A stretch of DNA of 61,002 nt from Terriglobia bacterium (lineage in GTDB: Bacteria; Acidobacteriota; Terriglobia; Bryobacterales; Bryobacteraceae), in assembly GCA_020073145.1 (NCBI GenBank), contig JAIQFS010000032.1:1-61002 (forward strand), given 5' to 3'. Position 1 is the stretch's first letter, and each line of letters begins with the position of its first letter. The notes under the pieces are model-generated. The model saw only the letters and a list, made by a program, of their open reading frames with translations. It was not told where the DNA came from and ran no database searches. Positions 34,296 to 42,687 of this stretch are shown here, piece after piece. A program made the translations under genes and the position numbers.

Positions 34296-36641
34296 TCACT
34301 GGCGCGCGGGTTCGTCCACCTTCAACGAAGCCAGAGAACCGCTCATGCGCATTTCCTTGATGCCGTTGGTCAGCAGGATGAGCAGGCGGCCGTCCTCCTG
34401 TGTGGCGCCGCGGCCGATGTAAGTTTCGTCTTCGGTGCGCAGGCTCAGGTCAGTCAAGCGCAGCCGCGGAGCGGCCTGGGCCCAGACCAGCGAGTAGCTG
34501 CCGGCCGCCGTGCGCCGCGATCCGAGCGCGCCGAAATCCAGGCCGACTCCGCTGAAGATGCCTTCGGACTTCAAATTCGCCAGCAGATCCTCTCCGGTTC
34601 CGGAGGTTTCGAGCGTTCCCTGGGCATCGAGTTTGCCGGACTGCCAGCTCAATCCGCTCAACCGGCCGGTTAATTGGTACGCCGGCCGCGAGCCGCGCAG
34701 GTTCACCGCCAGCGCGCCGTTGAGGGTGGCGCGCGCCAGCTTGGCTTGGATCGACTGCAGATCCACCCGGGCCGCATCCCAAACCAGGCGGGCGCGCACG
34801 TTCTGCAAATGCGCGTCGGCCAGTTGCAGGTCGTCGATCTGGACGGAGCCCTCGAGATTGATCTGTCGCAACCAGTCCGGCAGCGCGGTCCGGCCGAGAG
34901 CGCGAGCCAACAGGCTGGTGTTGCGACGCAGCACCGGCATCAGCTCCGCTTCCAGGTCGGCGGCATTGAACTGGACGGCGCGGACCCGCAGGCGGTGCGG
35001 CCGGGCGGTGCCCGGTTCGTACCGGTATTCGCCGCTGAAGGCCAGCTTGCCAGCCTGCGCGTGCAGCTGATCCACCACCACGCGGGCGCCGTCGATGCGC
35101 ACATGCGCGTCGCCGATCTCCAGCGGATCCGTGAGACCGGCAACGGCGATGCGAGCGTCCGAAATCTCCAGCGCGCCGCTCCAACCCGCGGTTTGCGGCT
35201 CGTGATGATAGTGCAGCAGTCCGGTCCACTCGCCGTCGCTGACTTGTTCGAGCCAGGGCACGGCCGCCAGCGCGACTTGCGCCCGCAGCGACTTCACCTT
35301 CATGCCATCGGTGGAAATCGCCAGGTCGAGCGTGTTCGCGTCCATGGCGTAATCCACTTCGACTCGGGCTTCATCCTGGTCGGCGGTGTGCACCACCGTG
35401 GGCGAGAGCCGGATGTGCCCATGGTCCACCATCACGTAAGCCTGGTCAAAGCGTACCGGCGGAGATTCCGGGATGGTCACAGCGGCGTCGTGCAGCGCCA
35501 GGCGCCCCTGAAAACTGCCCTGCCCCGAGTAGCCGATCGCGCCGTCGATGGTGCCGGTCAATTGCAGATTGGGCGGCAACTGCGCTCCCATGTGGCGGGC
35601 CAGTTCGAGAATCGGTGCGGTGGGAAAGCGATTCCATTCCATCGCCACCGCCCAGCGCGGCTGGCCGAGATAATCACTGGCGCGGAAATGCAAAGTCGCC
35701 GGCACCCCCGAGGATGTGGACTGCAACTCCAGTTGCTGAGCCGGAAGGTTCAACCTTCCGCGAATGTCGAGCGGCCATCCGTCGCCCTTGGGCGGGAGCA
35801 GATCCCAGCGGTGCACGTCTTCGATACTGAGCCGGCCCAGGATGCCGATGCCGTCGATCGGGCCGGCCAGGTGCATCCGCGAAGAGACTATCCCATGAAC
35901 GCCGCCGGCTTGACCGCGCACCAGGGCGGTGAGCTCATCGAGTCGCGCGCGATCCAGTTGCAGATCCAAATCCACGCGCTCCGGCGCCACGTACCACTTT
36001 CCGGCCAGAGTGAAGGCTCCGAGGCCCGTGGCCGGCCGGTCGGTGCGCGCCGCCTGCGCTTCGCAAGAGACTCGCCAGCCTCCGCTCAGCGAGGTGGGCG
36101 GGCCGATATCCAGGTCCGTGTTCATCAGGTAGAACACGGATTTGGTGTCGCCGAAGCGGAAATTGATGCGGCCGTTGCGCACATGGATGGCCGGCACCGC
36201 GCTCATCACCGAGCGGTTGACCAGAGCGGCGAAATTCCAGCGGCCGGGTTCGGACGCAGTGCCGGTCTTGGCCAGGTTGATGACCGGCGAAGCTCCCACG
36301 GAGTCTTCCCCGAGCCGGATGGAGGACACTACCAACCGGCCGCCCAGCAGCGACCACAGCGACGGGACAATCTCCATGCGCGGCACATACGCGATGGGCT
36401 CGATGCCGATCGATGGGTCCTCGTGGATGACCACGCTGTCAATCGAGAAGCCGGGGCCGTGGAAGACGCTGAACCGGACCTTCCCAATGTCCACGCGGCG
36501 GCCGAGCGACCGCTCGAGCGACGCTTGCAGACGCTTGCCGTACTGGTCGGCCGCCAAATAAGGCGCAGCCAATCCGGTGATTAGCACCAGGCCCACCGCC
36601 ACACCGGCGAGTTTGAGAATGAGGCCCCAACGGATCTTCAT
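34296..36641 (-). CDS. AsmA-like envelope protein
   Basis: 781 residues. A single N-terminal membrane helix (ILKLAGVAVGLVLITGLAAP) is followed by the AsmA opening LQASLERSLGRRVDIGKVRF and FHGPGFSIDSVVIHEDP. A long beta-rich body follows, with recurring 'G…L…G' strands and a C-terminal DUF748/AsmA-like tail. By family, these are inner-membrane proteins that project a groove into the periplasm and help move phospholipids to the outer membrane, implying a diderm cell. Its start overlaps the MocA-like gene's stop by 4 bp (ATGA), so it is the third gene of a coupled operon. Confidence 0.82.
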   Translation of the reverse strand: MKIRWGLILKLAGVAVGLVLITGLAAPYLAADQYGKRLQASLERSLGRRVDIGKVRFSVFHGPGFSIDSVVIHEDPSIGIEPIAYVPRMEIVPSLWSLLGGRLVVSSIRLGEDSVGASPVINLAKTGTASEPGRWNFAALVNRSVMSAVPAIHVRNGRINFRFGDTKSVFYLMNTDLDIGPPTSLSGGWRVSCEAQAARTDRPATGLGAFTLAGKWYVAPERVDLDLQLDRARLDELTALVRGQAGGVHGIVSSRMHLAGPIDGIGILGRLSIEDVHRWDLLPPKGDGWPLDIRGRLNLPAQQLELQSTSSGVPATLHFRASDYLGQPRWAVAMEWNRFPTAPILELARHMGAQLPPNLQLTGTIDGAIGYSGQGSFQGRLALHDAAVTIPESPPVRFDQAYVMVDHGHIRLSPTVVHTADQDEARVEVDYAMDANTLDLAISTDGMKVKSLRAQVALAAVPWLEQVSDGEWTGLLHYHHEPQTAGWSGALEISDARIAVAGLTDPLEIGDAHVRIDGARVVVDQLHAQAGKLAFSGEYRYEPGTARPHRLRVRAVQFNAADLEAELMPVLRRNTSLLARALGRTALPDWLRQINLEGSVQIDDLQLADAHLQNVRARLVWDAARVDLQSIQAKLARATLNGALAVNLRGSRPAYQLTGRLSGLSWQSGKLDAQGTLETSGTGEDLLANLKSEGIFSGVGLDFGALGSRRTAAGSYSLVWAQAAPRLRLTDLSLRTEDETYIGRGATQEDGRLLILLTNGIKEMRMSGSLASLKVDEPARQ

Positions 36642-37225
36642 ACCGCGGCTCCCGTGAGCTTGCGGTACGCTTCGGGGTCGTCGATATCGGCGACAATGCC
36701 GGGGTCTTCCAGGTCCAGGAACTCCGTCTCGGCGGCGTGCCTCCGTACCACCTGGTTGGCAGCGCCGCCGTCGGGGATGGCGAGGAACTCAGGGATCAGG
36801 ACCCGCGAAAACCAGACGGGGTGGCCGCGTTCCGCGCCATACCGCGGCACGCGGAGCAGGAGGGCGCCCTTTGGGGCCGGCGCCGACAGGATGGCTTCGA
36901 GGGTGGCCGGTAAAACAGCGGGGTGATCCACCAGCGTGAAGAGCACGCCCTCGGCGTCCTCCGGGACGGCCCGCAACCCGCACTGCAGAGACGTGGTCAT
37001 GCCGCGCCCATAGTCCGGGTTCACCACGAAGGTGGCCGGCCGGACCGCGCGCGCGCGAATCTGTTCCGCCCCGGCGCCCAGCACCACAATCACCGGCTTG
37101 CAGCGCGCCGCGAACAGCCCAGTCAGAGTATCAAGGAACGTTTCTTGACGATACGGCAACAGAGCTTTCGGAAACCCCATCCGGCGTGACTCGCCGGCGG
37201 CCAGAATCAACCCGGCGACGCTCAC
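36638..37225 (-). CDS. mocA: MobA/MocA-like nucleotidyltransferase (molybdenum cofactor modification)
   Basis: 195 residues from a GTG start at 37225. The motif LAAGESRRMGFPKALLPY is the nucleotide-binding loop of the NTP-transferase fold, and VNPDYGRGMTTSLQCGLRAV with VDHPAVLP marks the MocA (molybdopterin cytidylyltransferase) branch. It makes the cytosine dinucleotide cofactor for xanthine-dehydrogenase-type enzymes. It overlaps xdhC upstream (GTGA at 37222-37225) and the AsmA-like gene downstream. The xanthine dehydrogenase structural genes are not in the window. Confidence 0.8.
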   Translation of the reverse strand: MSVAGLILAAGESRRMGFPKALLPYRQETFLDTLTGLFAARCKPVIVVLGAGAEQIRARAVRPATFVVNPDYGRGMTTSLQCGLRAVPEDAEGVLFTLVDHPAVLPATLEAILSAPAPKGALLLRVPRYGAERGHPVWFSRVLIPEFLAIPDGGAANQVVRRHAAETEFLDLEDPGIVADIDDPEAYRKLTGAAV

Positions 37226-38061
37226 TTCGCCAGAATGGCCCGCAGCGATTCGTCGGCGAACACCGACAGCGACAGCGAGCGCCAGTTGGATGCGGCGTTG
37301 CGGCGGACCGCGATCATCTCCGCGGCCACCGAGATGGCAATCTCTTCCGGCGAGATCGCGCCGATGTCCAGACCCATGGGAGCGTGGATGCGTTCGAACG
37401 CCGAGCGCGGAACGCCTTCTTTTTCCAGTTCGCGGATGACGTTGATGACCTTCCGCTTGCTGCCGATCATGGAGATATACCGGGCCGAGGTGGACAAGGC
37501 CAGCTTGAGCACCCGCATGTCGTCGCGGTGGCCGCGCGTCACGATGATCACGTAGCTGGTTTCGTTGATCGGCAGCGTGGGGAAGACATCTTCGTACTCG
37601 GCGGCATGGATATCGACGGCTTCCGGAAACCGCTCGCGGTTGGCAAAGCTCTCGCGGTTATCCACCACCACGGTGCCGAAGCCGGCCAGGGTGGCGACCT
37701 TCGACAGGCTCTTCGAGATGTGCCCGGCGCCGAAAATGAAGGCGCGCGGCAGCGGCAGCACGGGCTCGACGAACACGTCGAGCTGGCCGCCGCAAATCAG
37801 GCCGTTGTCGTAGGCGGCGTCCTGCCCCAGGTTGAAGGTGAGATGCTTCGGCCTTTCCGTTTCAATCACTTCGCGGGCAGCGGTCCAGACTTCCGCCTCC
37901 ACGCAGCCGCCGCCGATGGTGCCGATCATGGACCCATCTTCGCGCACCAGGATTTTGGCGCTCTCGTAACTGGGAATCGAGCCGCGTACCTCGACGATCG
38001 TGGCGATGGCACACTTTTGCCCCAGATTGCGCAGACGCACCAATTCCTCGTAAACGTCCAT
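37222..38061 (-). CDS. xdhC: XdhC/CoxI family molybdoenzyme maturation protein
   Basis: 279 residues. The N-terminal CoxI/XdhC domain has ATIVEVRGSIPSYESAKILV and GTIGGGCVEAEVW, with a second motif ICGGQLDVFVEPV. The C-terminal Rossmann domain has FIFGAGHISKSLSKVATLAG and VTRGHRDDMRVLKLAL. XdhC binds the molybdenum cofactor and supports its sulfuration before insertion into xanthine dehydrogenase or related enzymes. It is coupled to a MocA gene, a common pair. No ribosome site is seen; TATAAT lies 8 nt before the ATG. Confidence 0.9.
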   Translation of the reverse strand: MDVYEELVRLRNLGQKCAIATIVEVRGSIPSYESAKILVREDGSMIGTIGGGCVEAEVWTAAREVIETERPKHLTFNLGQDAAYDNGLICGGQLDVFVEPVLPLPRAFIFGAGHISKSLSKVATLAGFGTVVVDNRESFANRERFPEAVDIHAAEYEDVFPTLPINETSYVIIVTRGHRDDMRVLKLALSTSARYISMIGSKRKVINVIRELEKEGVPRSAFERIHAPMGLDIGAISPEEIAISVAAEMIAVRRNAASNWRSLSLSVFADESLRAILAK

Positions 38062-38069
38062 CCGAAGCG

Positions 38070-38075
38070 ATTATA
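38070..38075 (-). promoter_or_regulatory. Perfect TATAAT directly upstream of xdhC (leaderless candidate)
   Basis: On the minus strand TATAAT ends 8 nt before the ATG at 38061 and no Shine-Dalgarno sequence is present. A leader of about 2 nt is expected. Confidence 0.45.
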
Positions 38076-38191
38076 GCGTGACACAGGGGGCTTAGCGGAC
38101 GAGCCGCCTTCCGCCCGGCTTCCGAATCCGCTGCAATCGGTGTGCCGCCGGCCCGGAGCGCCCTAGCCCCGCTGGAACCGTAAGTCCCCAG

Positions 38192-38521
38192 TCACCCCTT
38201 CAATAGACGCTTGGGCACTTTGTTGCGCCACGCGGTTCGCAAGGCTCCTTCCAGAATGTCGGCTGTCACCGCTGTCAAGCGCACACGCGTCGAGCCCTTG
38301 CGGCCCCAGCCGCCCGGCACCGGCGAAAAGATTTCAGGCGCATCTTCGACCATGCCGGCCTGCTGCTCCGGGGTGAGGAGCAGCACGCCGTAGCCTTCCT
38401 TCACCAAGCCCAGCGTGGCGAAGATTTTCCCGCCCACGCGGAAATCGGCGTTACCGAAATGCGCGCCTTCCACGGCCTCGGGCAGGCTCAACGCAATACG
38501 GCGAAACTGGGCGGCGGTCAT
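38192..38521 (-). CDS. MmcQ/YjbR family protein
   Basis: 109 residues. The family pattern is complete: FRRIALSLPEAVEGAHFGNA, DFRVGGKIFATLGL, LLLTPEQQAGMVED and PGGWGRKGSTRVRLTAV. These small proteins fold like a winged-helix/double-psi module. E. coli YjbR binds DNA weakly and no biochemical role is firm. The start lies 5 bp after the stop of the upstream exported-protein gene on the same strand, so it is probably in one transcript with it. Confidence 0.85.
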   Translation of the reverse strand: MTAAQFRRIALSLPEAVEGAHFGNADFRVGGKIFATLGLVKEGYGVLLLTPEQQAGMVEDAPEIFSPVPGGWGRKGSTRVRLTAVTADILEGALRTAWRNKVPKRLLKG

Positions 38522-38526
38522 GCGGG

Positions 38527-39534
38527 CTACTTGCCCACCATGTGGATCACGTCGCGGTTGTTCTCAGGGCAGATGAATTCGTAAATCTCTTCGGAGGGGG
38601 CGAGATCGGAGACGCGCTTCTCGGTGTACGGCTCGGCGAGGATGCCCGGATCTTCCACGGTCACGTCGGTTTCGAGATGCCCGAAGTCGGGACGGCGATA
38701 GCGTTCCGTGATGTGCAACTTGGCCGAATGGGGATGGCCGGCCTGGTCGAGCCAGACCCGCTCATCGAAACCGATCCGATCCACCACCAAAGTATCGCCC
38801 TCCCAGTGGCCGACGTTGTGGCCGTACCAGGCCGGGTTGGGATCTTTGGGCTGGCTGCGGCCGTCAAGATAGATCTGGTGGAAGCCGGGGCTGTCATCGT
38901 CGGAGATCTCGATCAGATAGGCTTTGGATTGCACGAACTCATAAACCGGGCCGATGCGCGTGGCGGCCGACGGCAGGCAGCGGGCTTGCGGGGTGTCTTT
39001 GCGGAGGTTCTCAGTGCGCTCTTTGGCGATCTGTTCGGCTTGCGGAAGGAAATGCGGGTGGCCGGGATCGACGGTTCGAGGTGTCCACCAAACGCCCGAC
39101 AGGTCGGGCTTGCCCTCGGCGGTGCGGGGCGTGGGACCGTCGGGCGGGGCGTGGCGCTTGGCATCCGCCGCGGCGGAGACGCGGTCCTCGCCCAAAGTGT
39201 TCAATTGCGTGTTGTATTCCAGCCGGATATTGAGCGGCAGGGTTTGGCCCGCCGTGACGGCCACGTTCTTCCGCGAGTAAGGATTCAGACCGGCGACCGA
39301 GACGGTCAAATCATAGGTGCCCGGCGGCACATTGGCCAGCGTGTAGTTGCCTTTCGCGAGGCTGATGGTCGTGAAGGAATGGCCGGTTGCCGTGTTCTTG
39401 AGCTGGACCGAGGCTCCCGAAACCATCGCACCTTCCGGGTCGCTGACGGTTCCGGCGATGAGGCCACTGTTGCTTTGGGCAAAAGCAGCCCCGGTAAGAA
39501 CGAGAAAAAAGAAAGGAATTGCCGATTTGCGCAT
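38527..39534 (-). CDS. Exported protein: carboxypeptidase-regulatory-like domain fused to the 'TERFHR' family module
   Basis: 335 residues. The ATG at 39534 has GGAGA upstream and is followed by a signal peptide (AIPFFFLVLTGAAFAQ). Residues about 17-95 form a CnaB/carboxypeptidase regulatory-like beta-sandwich (GLIAGTVSDPEGAMVSGASV, GTYDLTVSVAGLNPYSRKNV). From about 120 on, the protein repeats the family seen at 11030 and 11877: EGKPDLSGVWWTP, ARCLPSAATRIGP, HQIYLDGRSQPKDPNPAWYG, ITERYRRPDFGHLETDVTVE, ICPENNRDVIHMVGK. The fusion shows that the module accepts N-terminal adhesive or display domains. Function unknown. Confidence 0.72.
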   Translation of the reverse strand: MRKSAIPFFFLVLTGAAFAQSNSGLIAGTVSDPEGAMVSGASVQLKNTATGHSFTTISLAKGNYTLANVPPGTYDLTVSVAGLNPYSRKNVAVTAGQTLPLNIRLEYNTQLNTLGEDRVSAAADAKRHAPPDGPTPRTAEGKPDLSGVWWTPRTVDPGHPHFLPQAEQIAKERTENLRKDTPQARCLPSAATRIGPVYEFVQSKAYLIEISDDDSPGFHQIYLDGRSQPKDPNPAWYGHNVGHWEGDTLVVDRIGFDERVWLDQAGHPHSAKLHITERYRRPDFGHLETDVTVEDPGILAEPYTEKRVSDLAPSEEIYEFICPENNRDVIHMVGK

Positions 39535-39708
39535 GGTTCTCTCCGAAGAGTCCGTCCCGGGGGGCTGGATGGGGCCAGTATAGCGAACCCGCCAAGACTG
39601 GCGCATCCCGAGTCGGGATGGGCAGCATTTCCCGGCCCGGGCAGGCGAATCGACTGCCCCACGGGCGGCCCACCGTGGTATTTGTGGAGGACGAGGAGCC
39701 TATCACCT

Positions 39709-40179
39709 ATGAAGCTGATTTCCCTGACGGTTCTGGCCGCCGCGATGGCGTGCGCCCAGGGGTTGCCCACGCAGAAGATGCTAACCCTCGATGTGGCCCA
39801 AACCATCGCCCAGGAAGCCATGGCGAAGTGCCGCGCCGATGGATACAAGGTCACGGTGACGGTGGTGGACAGCGCGAACATCTTGAAGGCGTTTCTGCGC
39901 GATGACGGCGCGTCGATGGCGACCGTCGAAGTGGGGCGCATGAAGGCCAACAGCGTGATGGCATTCGGCCGGCCCTCGGGGCCGCCGGCCAATTTATCTC
40001 CCGGGCAGCCCGCTCCGCCGCCGGTGCTACCGGGCACCATCAACGCCATGGGCGGGGTGCCGATCAAAGCCGGCGACCAGCTCATCGGAGCCGATTCGGT
40101 GAGTGGAGCGCCCGGCGGCGACAAGGACGCTGCTTGCGCCAACTCGGCGTTGGCCAAGGTGGCGGATAAGTTGAAGTAA
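39709..40179 (+). CDS. Exported GlcG/HbpS-type haem-binding-like protein
   Basis: 156 residues with a signal peptide (LISLTVLAAAMACAQG) and GAGGAG about 10 nt upstream. The HbpS/GlcG fold appears as LDVAQTIAQEAMAKCRADGY, KVTVTVVDSANILKAFLRDD and GASMATVEVGRMKANSVMAFGR, then a C-terminal GGVPIKAGDQLIGADSVSGA. Relatives include a haem-binding redox-sensor protein (HbpS) and the small protein of glycolate operons, which function is not settled. It is divergent from the fusion protein at 38527, with a 174-bp gap. Confidence 0.8.
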   Translation: MKLISLTVLAAAMACAQGLPTQKMLTLDVAQTIAQEAMAKCRADGYKVTVTVVDSANILKAFLRDDGASMATVEVGRMKANSVMAFGRPSGPPANLSPGQPAPPPVLPGTINAMGGVPIKAGDQLIGADSVSGAPGGDKDAACANSALAKVADKLK

Positions 40180-40271
40180 GCGTTCACCCTCTGCCGCCTA
40201 AGTCCACGCTACTAACTGAGGTTAAGTTGCTTCCGGCCTGCCGATAAGGAACCATAGGAAGAGGCCAATCT

Positions 40272-41243
40272 ATGGGTTTGCGCAGCTTTCTCGAACAGCA
40301 GTTCATTGACGTCATTCAATGGACCGAATCGGACACGGGGGTGCTGGCGTATCGCTACCCCATGGCCAACATGGAGATCCAGAACGGGGCGCAGCTGACC
40401 GTGCGCGAATCCCAAATGGCGGCCTTCGTGAACGAAGGACGGATCGCCGATGTCTTCAGCCCCGGTCTCTTCACCCTCAATACGCGCACCCTGCCGCTCT
40501 TGACTGACCTCAAGAACTGGACCAAGGAATTCAAGTCGCCGTTCAAGAGCGACGTCTTTTTCTTTTCCACCCGCTTGCAGATCGATCAGAAGTGGGGCAC
40601 CGCCACGCCCATCACCATTCGCGAGAAGGAATTCGGCGCCGTGCGGGTGCGCGCTTACGGCATTTACTCGTACCGGGTGGCCGATCCGCGCGCGTTCTTG
40701 ACCAATGTCAGCGCCACGCAGGAACTCTACCGCGTCGAAGATGTAGAAGGGCAACTGCGCAACACCATCGTGGCCAAAATGACTGAGGTACTGGCGCCGA
40801 TCGATGTGCCCTTCCTCGATATGGCCGCCAACCAGGGCGAGTTGGCGCGCAAAGTCGCCGATCAGCTGAAGCCGGCGTTCGCGGCGCTGGGCCTGGGCCT
40901 CGATGCATTTGTCATCCAGAATCTGTCGCTGCCCGACGAGTTGCAGAAGGTGCTGGACCAGCGCATCGGCATGAACATGGTGGGCGATATGGCCCGCTAT
41001 ACGCAGTATGAGGCGGCGCAAGCGCTGCCGCTGGCCGCGGCCAACAAGGGCGGAGGCGCGGCCGGCGCAGGCGTCGGATTGGGCGCAGGGATCGCCATGG
41101 GCCAGACCCTCCTGAATTCCATGAAAACCACCACCTCCGGGGCCACGGCGCCCTCGGCTGAGACGAAATTCTGCATGGAGTGCGGCAAGCCCATCCCGCG
41201 GCCGGCCAAGTTCTGTCCCGACTGCGGAAAGCCGCAGCAATAG
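40272..41243 (+). CDS. SPFH-domain protein with C-terminal zinc ribbon (YdjI/'virion core'-like)
   Basis: 323 residues, AGGAAGAGG 9 nt upstream. The SPFH-like domain spans about 30-230 (LAYRYPMANMEIQNGAQLTV, FFFSTRLQIDQKWGTATPIT, LDAFVIQNLSLPDELQKVLD). A flexible Gly/Ala-rich linker ([18 protein letters not shown]) follows, then a short zinc ribbon with CMECGKPI and CPDCGKPQ. There is no membrane helix, so it should be a soluble scaffold that oligomerises. The next gene, 9 bp downstream, also encodes zinc ribbons, so they likely act together. Confidence 0.75.
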   Translation: MGLRSFLEQQFIDVIQWTESDTGVLAYRYPMANMEIQNGAQLTVRESQMAAFVNEGRIADVFSPGLFTLNTRTLPLLTDLKNWTKEFKSPFKSDVFFFSTRLQIDQKWGTATPITIREKEFGAVRVRAYGIYSYRVADPRAFLTNVSATQELYRVEDVEGQLRNTIVAKMTEVLAPIDVPFLDMAANQGELARKVADQLKPAFAALGLGLDAFVIQNLSLPDELQKVLDQRIGMNMVGDMARYTQYEAAQALPLAAANKGGGAAGAGVGLGAGIAMGQTLLNSMKTTTSGATAPSAETKFCMECGKPIPRPAKFCPDCGKPQQ

Positions 41244-41252
41244 GACGGCCGC

Positions 41253-41759
41253 ATGAACTGCCCCAATTGCGGCGCGCCGTTACATCTCACGGCCGACCAG
41301 GAGTCCTTTCCCTGCGAGTATTGCCGCAGCGTCTACGTTCCCGAGGAGAACGAAGACGGGGTGCGCGTGCTCGAAGACAGGTCGCCCCTGCCCTGTCCGG
41401 TCTGCGCAGTGCCGCTGGTGAAGGCGGCGGTCGCCGATCAGGAGGTCTTGTACTGCAAGCAGTGCCGCGGACTCCTGGTCTCTATGCACATCTTCCCCGG
41501 TCTTCTCGACGAGTTGCGCGCCCGCCGGGACGGCCATGCTCGTGTGCAGACTCCCCTCGACCGCAAGGCCTTCGACCGCCACCTGGATTGCCCGCAATGC
41601 CACCAGGGCATGGACACCCATCCGTACGATGGCCCTGGAAACGTGGTCATCGACAGCTGCTCGCGCTGCGATTGGAACTGGCTGGATTCCGGCGAGATGT
41701 CCCGCATCGTCCGCGCCCCCGACCACCACTACGCCCAAGAAGACACCTACGGGCGATAG
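41253..41759 (+). CDS. Zinc-ribbon protein (TFIIB-type) coupled to the SPFH protein
   Basis: 168 residues. It carries several cysteine pairs that bind zinc: CPNCG at 3-7, CEYC near 27, CPVC near 49, CKQC near 68, CPQC near 113 and CSRC near 131. The layout resembles zf-TFIIB proteins of unknown function that accompany SPFH/virion-core proteins in bacteria. There is no membrane segment. It probably forms a complex with the SPFH protein encoded just upstream. Confidence 0.7.
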   Translation: MNCPNCGAPLHLTADQESFPCEYCRSVYVPEENEDGVRVLEDRSPLPCPVCAVPLVKAAVADQEVLYCKQCRGLLVSMHIFPGLLDELRARRDGHARVQTPLDRKAFDRHLDCPQCHQGMDTHPYDGPGNVVIDSCSRCDWNWLDSGEMSRIVRAPDHHYAQEDTYGR

Positions 41760-41796
41760 GGCCAGGCCAGCGGTGTCACCTTCACTCGGATTCCGA

Positions 41797-41802
41797 TATA
41801 AT
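41797..41802 (+). promoter_or_regulatory. Perfect TATAAT directly upstream of the DoxX gene (leaderless candidate)
   Basis: TATAAT lies 7 nt before the ATG at 41810, with no Shine-Dalgarno sequence in between. The -35 position (41774-41779) is poor. Confidence 0.45.
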
Positions 41803-41809
41803 CGAACGA

Positions 41810-42196
41810 ATGGATGCGCCGAAGCTGTTGCCGGACATCGATTCCTCCGCGCTGAACCTGGGCGACTGGGCCTTTCGCCTGGGCGTGGCAGCCGTATTCG
41901 TCATGTTCGGCCTCGACAAATTCCCGTCTGATCCCCACTCGGAATGGGTCCGCATCTTTCGCCAGATCGGCCTCGGCGATTGGTTCCGCTATTTCACCGG
42001 CGTGGTGGAAGTTGCAGGCGGCCTGCTCGTCCTGGTTCCGCGAACGGCGCTGGCGGGCATGATCGTCCTGGCGGTGACCATGGCCGGCGCAGTGCTCGCT
42101 CACGTGTTTCGGCTGCACGACGGGGCCTACGCCTTGTTGCCCGGAGCGATCGCCTTGCTTCTGGCGATGACTGCCCACAACCGCTGGTCCCGGTGA
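41810..42196 (+). CDS. DoxX-like small membrane protein
   Basis: 128 residues with four predicted helices. The motif LGVAAVFVMFGLDKFPSDPH in helix 1 and FRYFTGVVEVAGGLLVLVPR in helix 2 match the DoxX/DoxD family, associated with thiosulfate:quinone oxidoreductase in archaea and with redox stress membrane complexes in bacteria. It is complete. TATAAT lies 7 nt upstream and there is no ribosome site. It converges with the small subunit of the aconitase-X enzyme. Confidence 0.8.
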   Translation: MDAPKLLPDIDSSALNLGDWAFRLGVAAVFVMFGLDKFPSDPHSEWVRIFRQIGLGDWFRYFTGVVEVAGGLLVLVPRTALAGMIVLAVTMAGAVLAHVFRLHDGAYALLPGAIALLLAMTAHNRWSR

Positions 42197-42234
42197 TTGA
42201 CTTGCAGGCCCCGGCCGCGATGGAACCCGTTTTG

Positions 42235-42687
42235 TCAGGACGCCGATTCGCGCCGTGCGGCGGGATGCTGTCTCTTCGTCACTTCCACTACCCCCCGGTC
42301 CCCGTCCACCTTCACCCAATCCCCGGTCTCGATCACGGTGAGCGGATCCTGGTCCAGGTCCGTCACCGCCGGGGCGCGGGTCACCACGGCCCCCAGCGCA
42401 ATCTTCGTGTTGATGATATTGAAGACCATGGCTTTGGGCGCGGAGTTCGTCAGCCGCGTCATGTGAAATGCATTGGACCAACCGGACGATCCTTTGGCCC
42501 CGGGGAACACCAGCACCTTATCCTTGAAACTCACACCGCGCAGTTCGTGATGCGTCTCAATGACAGTGCCGGTCATGGGATCGATTCCGCCCCAGCCGGA
42601 GATGGTTTCGCGCGTGACCAGGGCTTCGCCTTCGGCGCACCCGCCCACCACTTTGCGACCGCGCAGCACGATCGTCTCCGCGGTCAT
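42235..42687 (-). CDS. Aconitase-X swivel (small) subunit, DUF126
   Basis: 150 residues. The motifs GWGGIDPMTGTVIETHHELR and GVSFKDKVLVFPGAKGSSGW with GSSGWSNAFHMTRLTNSAPK identify the swivel domain of aconitase X. Ser65 in GAKGSSGW region, and the NSAPKAMVFNIINTK segment, lie near the active-site interface by family. The start overlaps the large-subunit stop by 4 bp (ATGA at 42684-42687), the usual arrangement for the two-subunit form. The product should be a dehydratase such as cis-3-hydroxy-L-proline dehydratase. Confidence 0.87.
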   Translation of the reverse strand: MTAETIVLRGRKVVGGCAEGEALVTRETISGWGGIDPMTGTVIETHHELRGVSFKDKVLVFPGAKGSSGWSNAFHMTRLTNSAPKAMVFNIINTKIALGAVVTRAPAVTDLDQDPLTVIETGDWVKVDGDRGVVEVTKRQHPAARRESAS

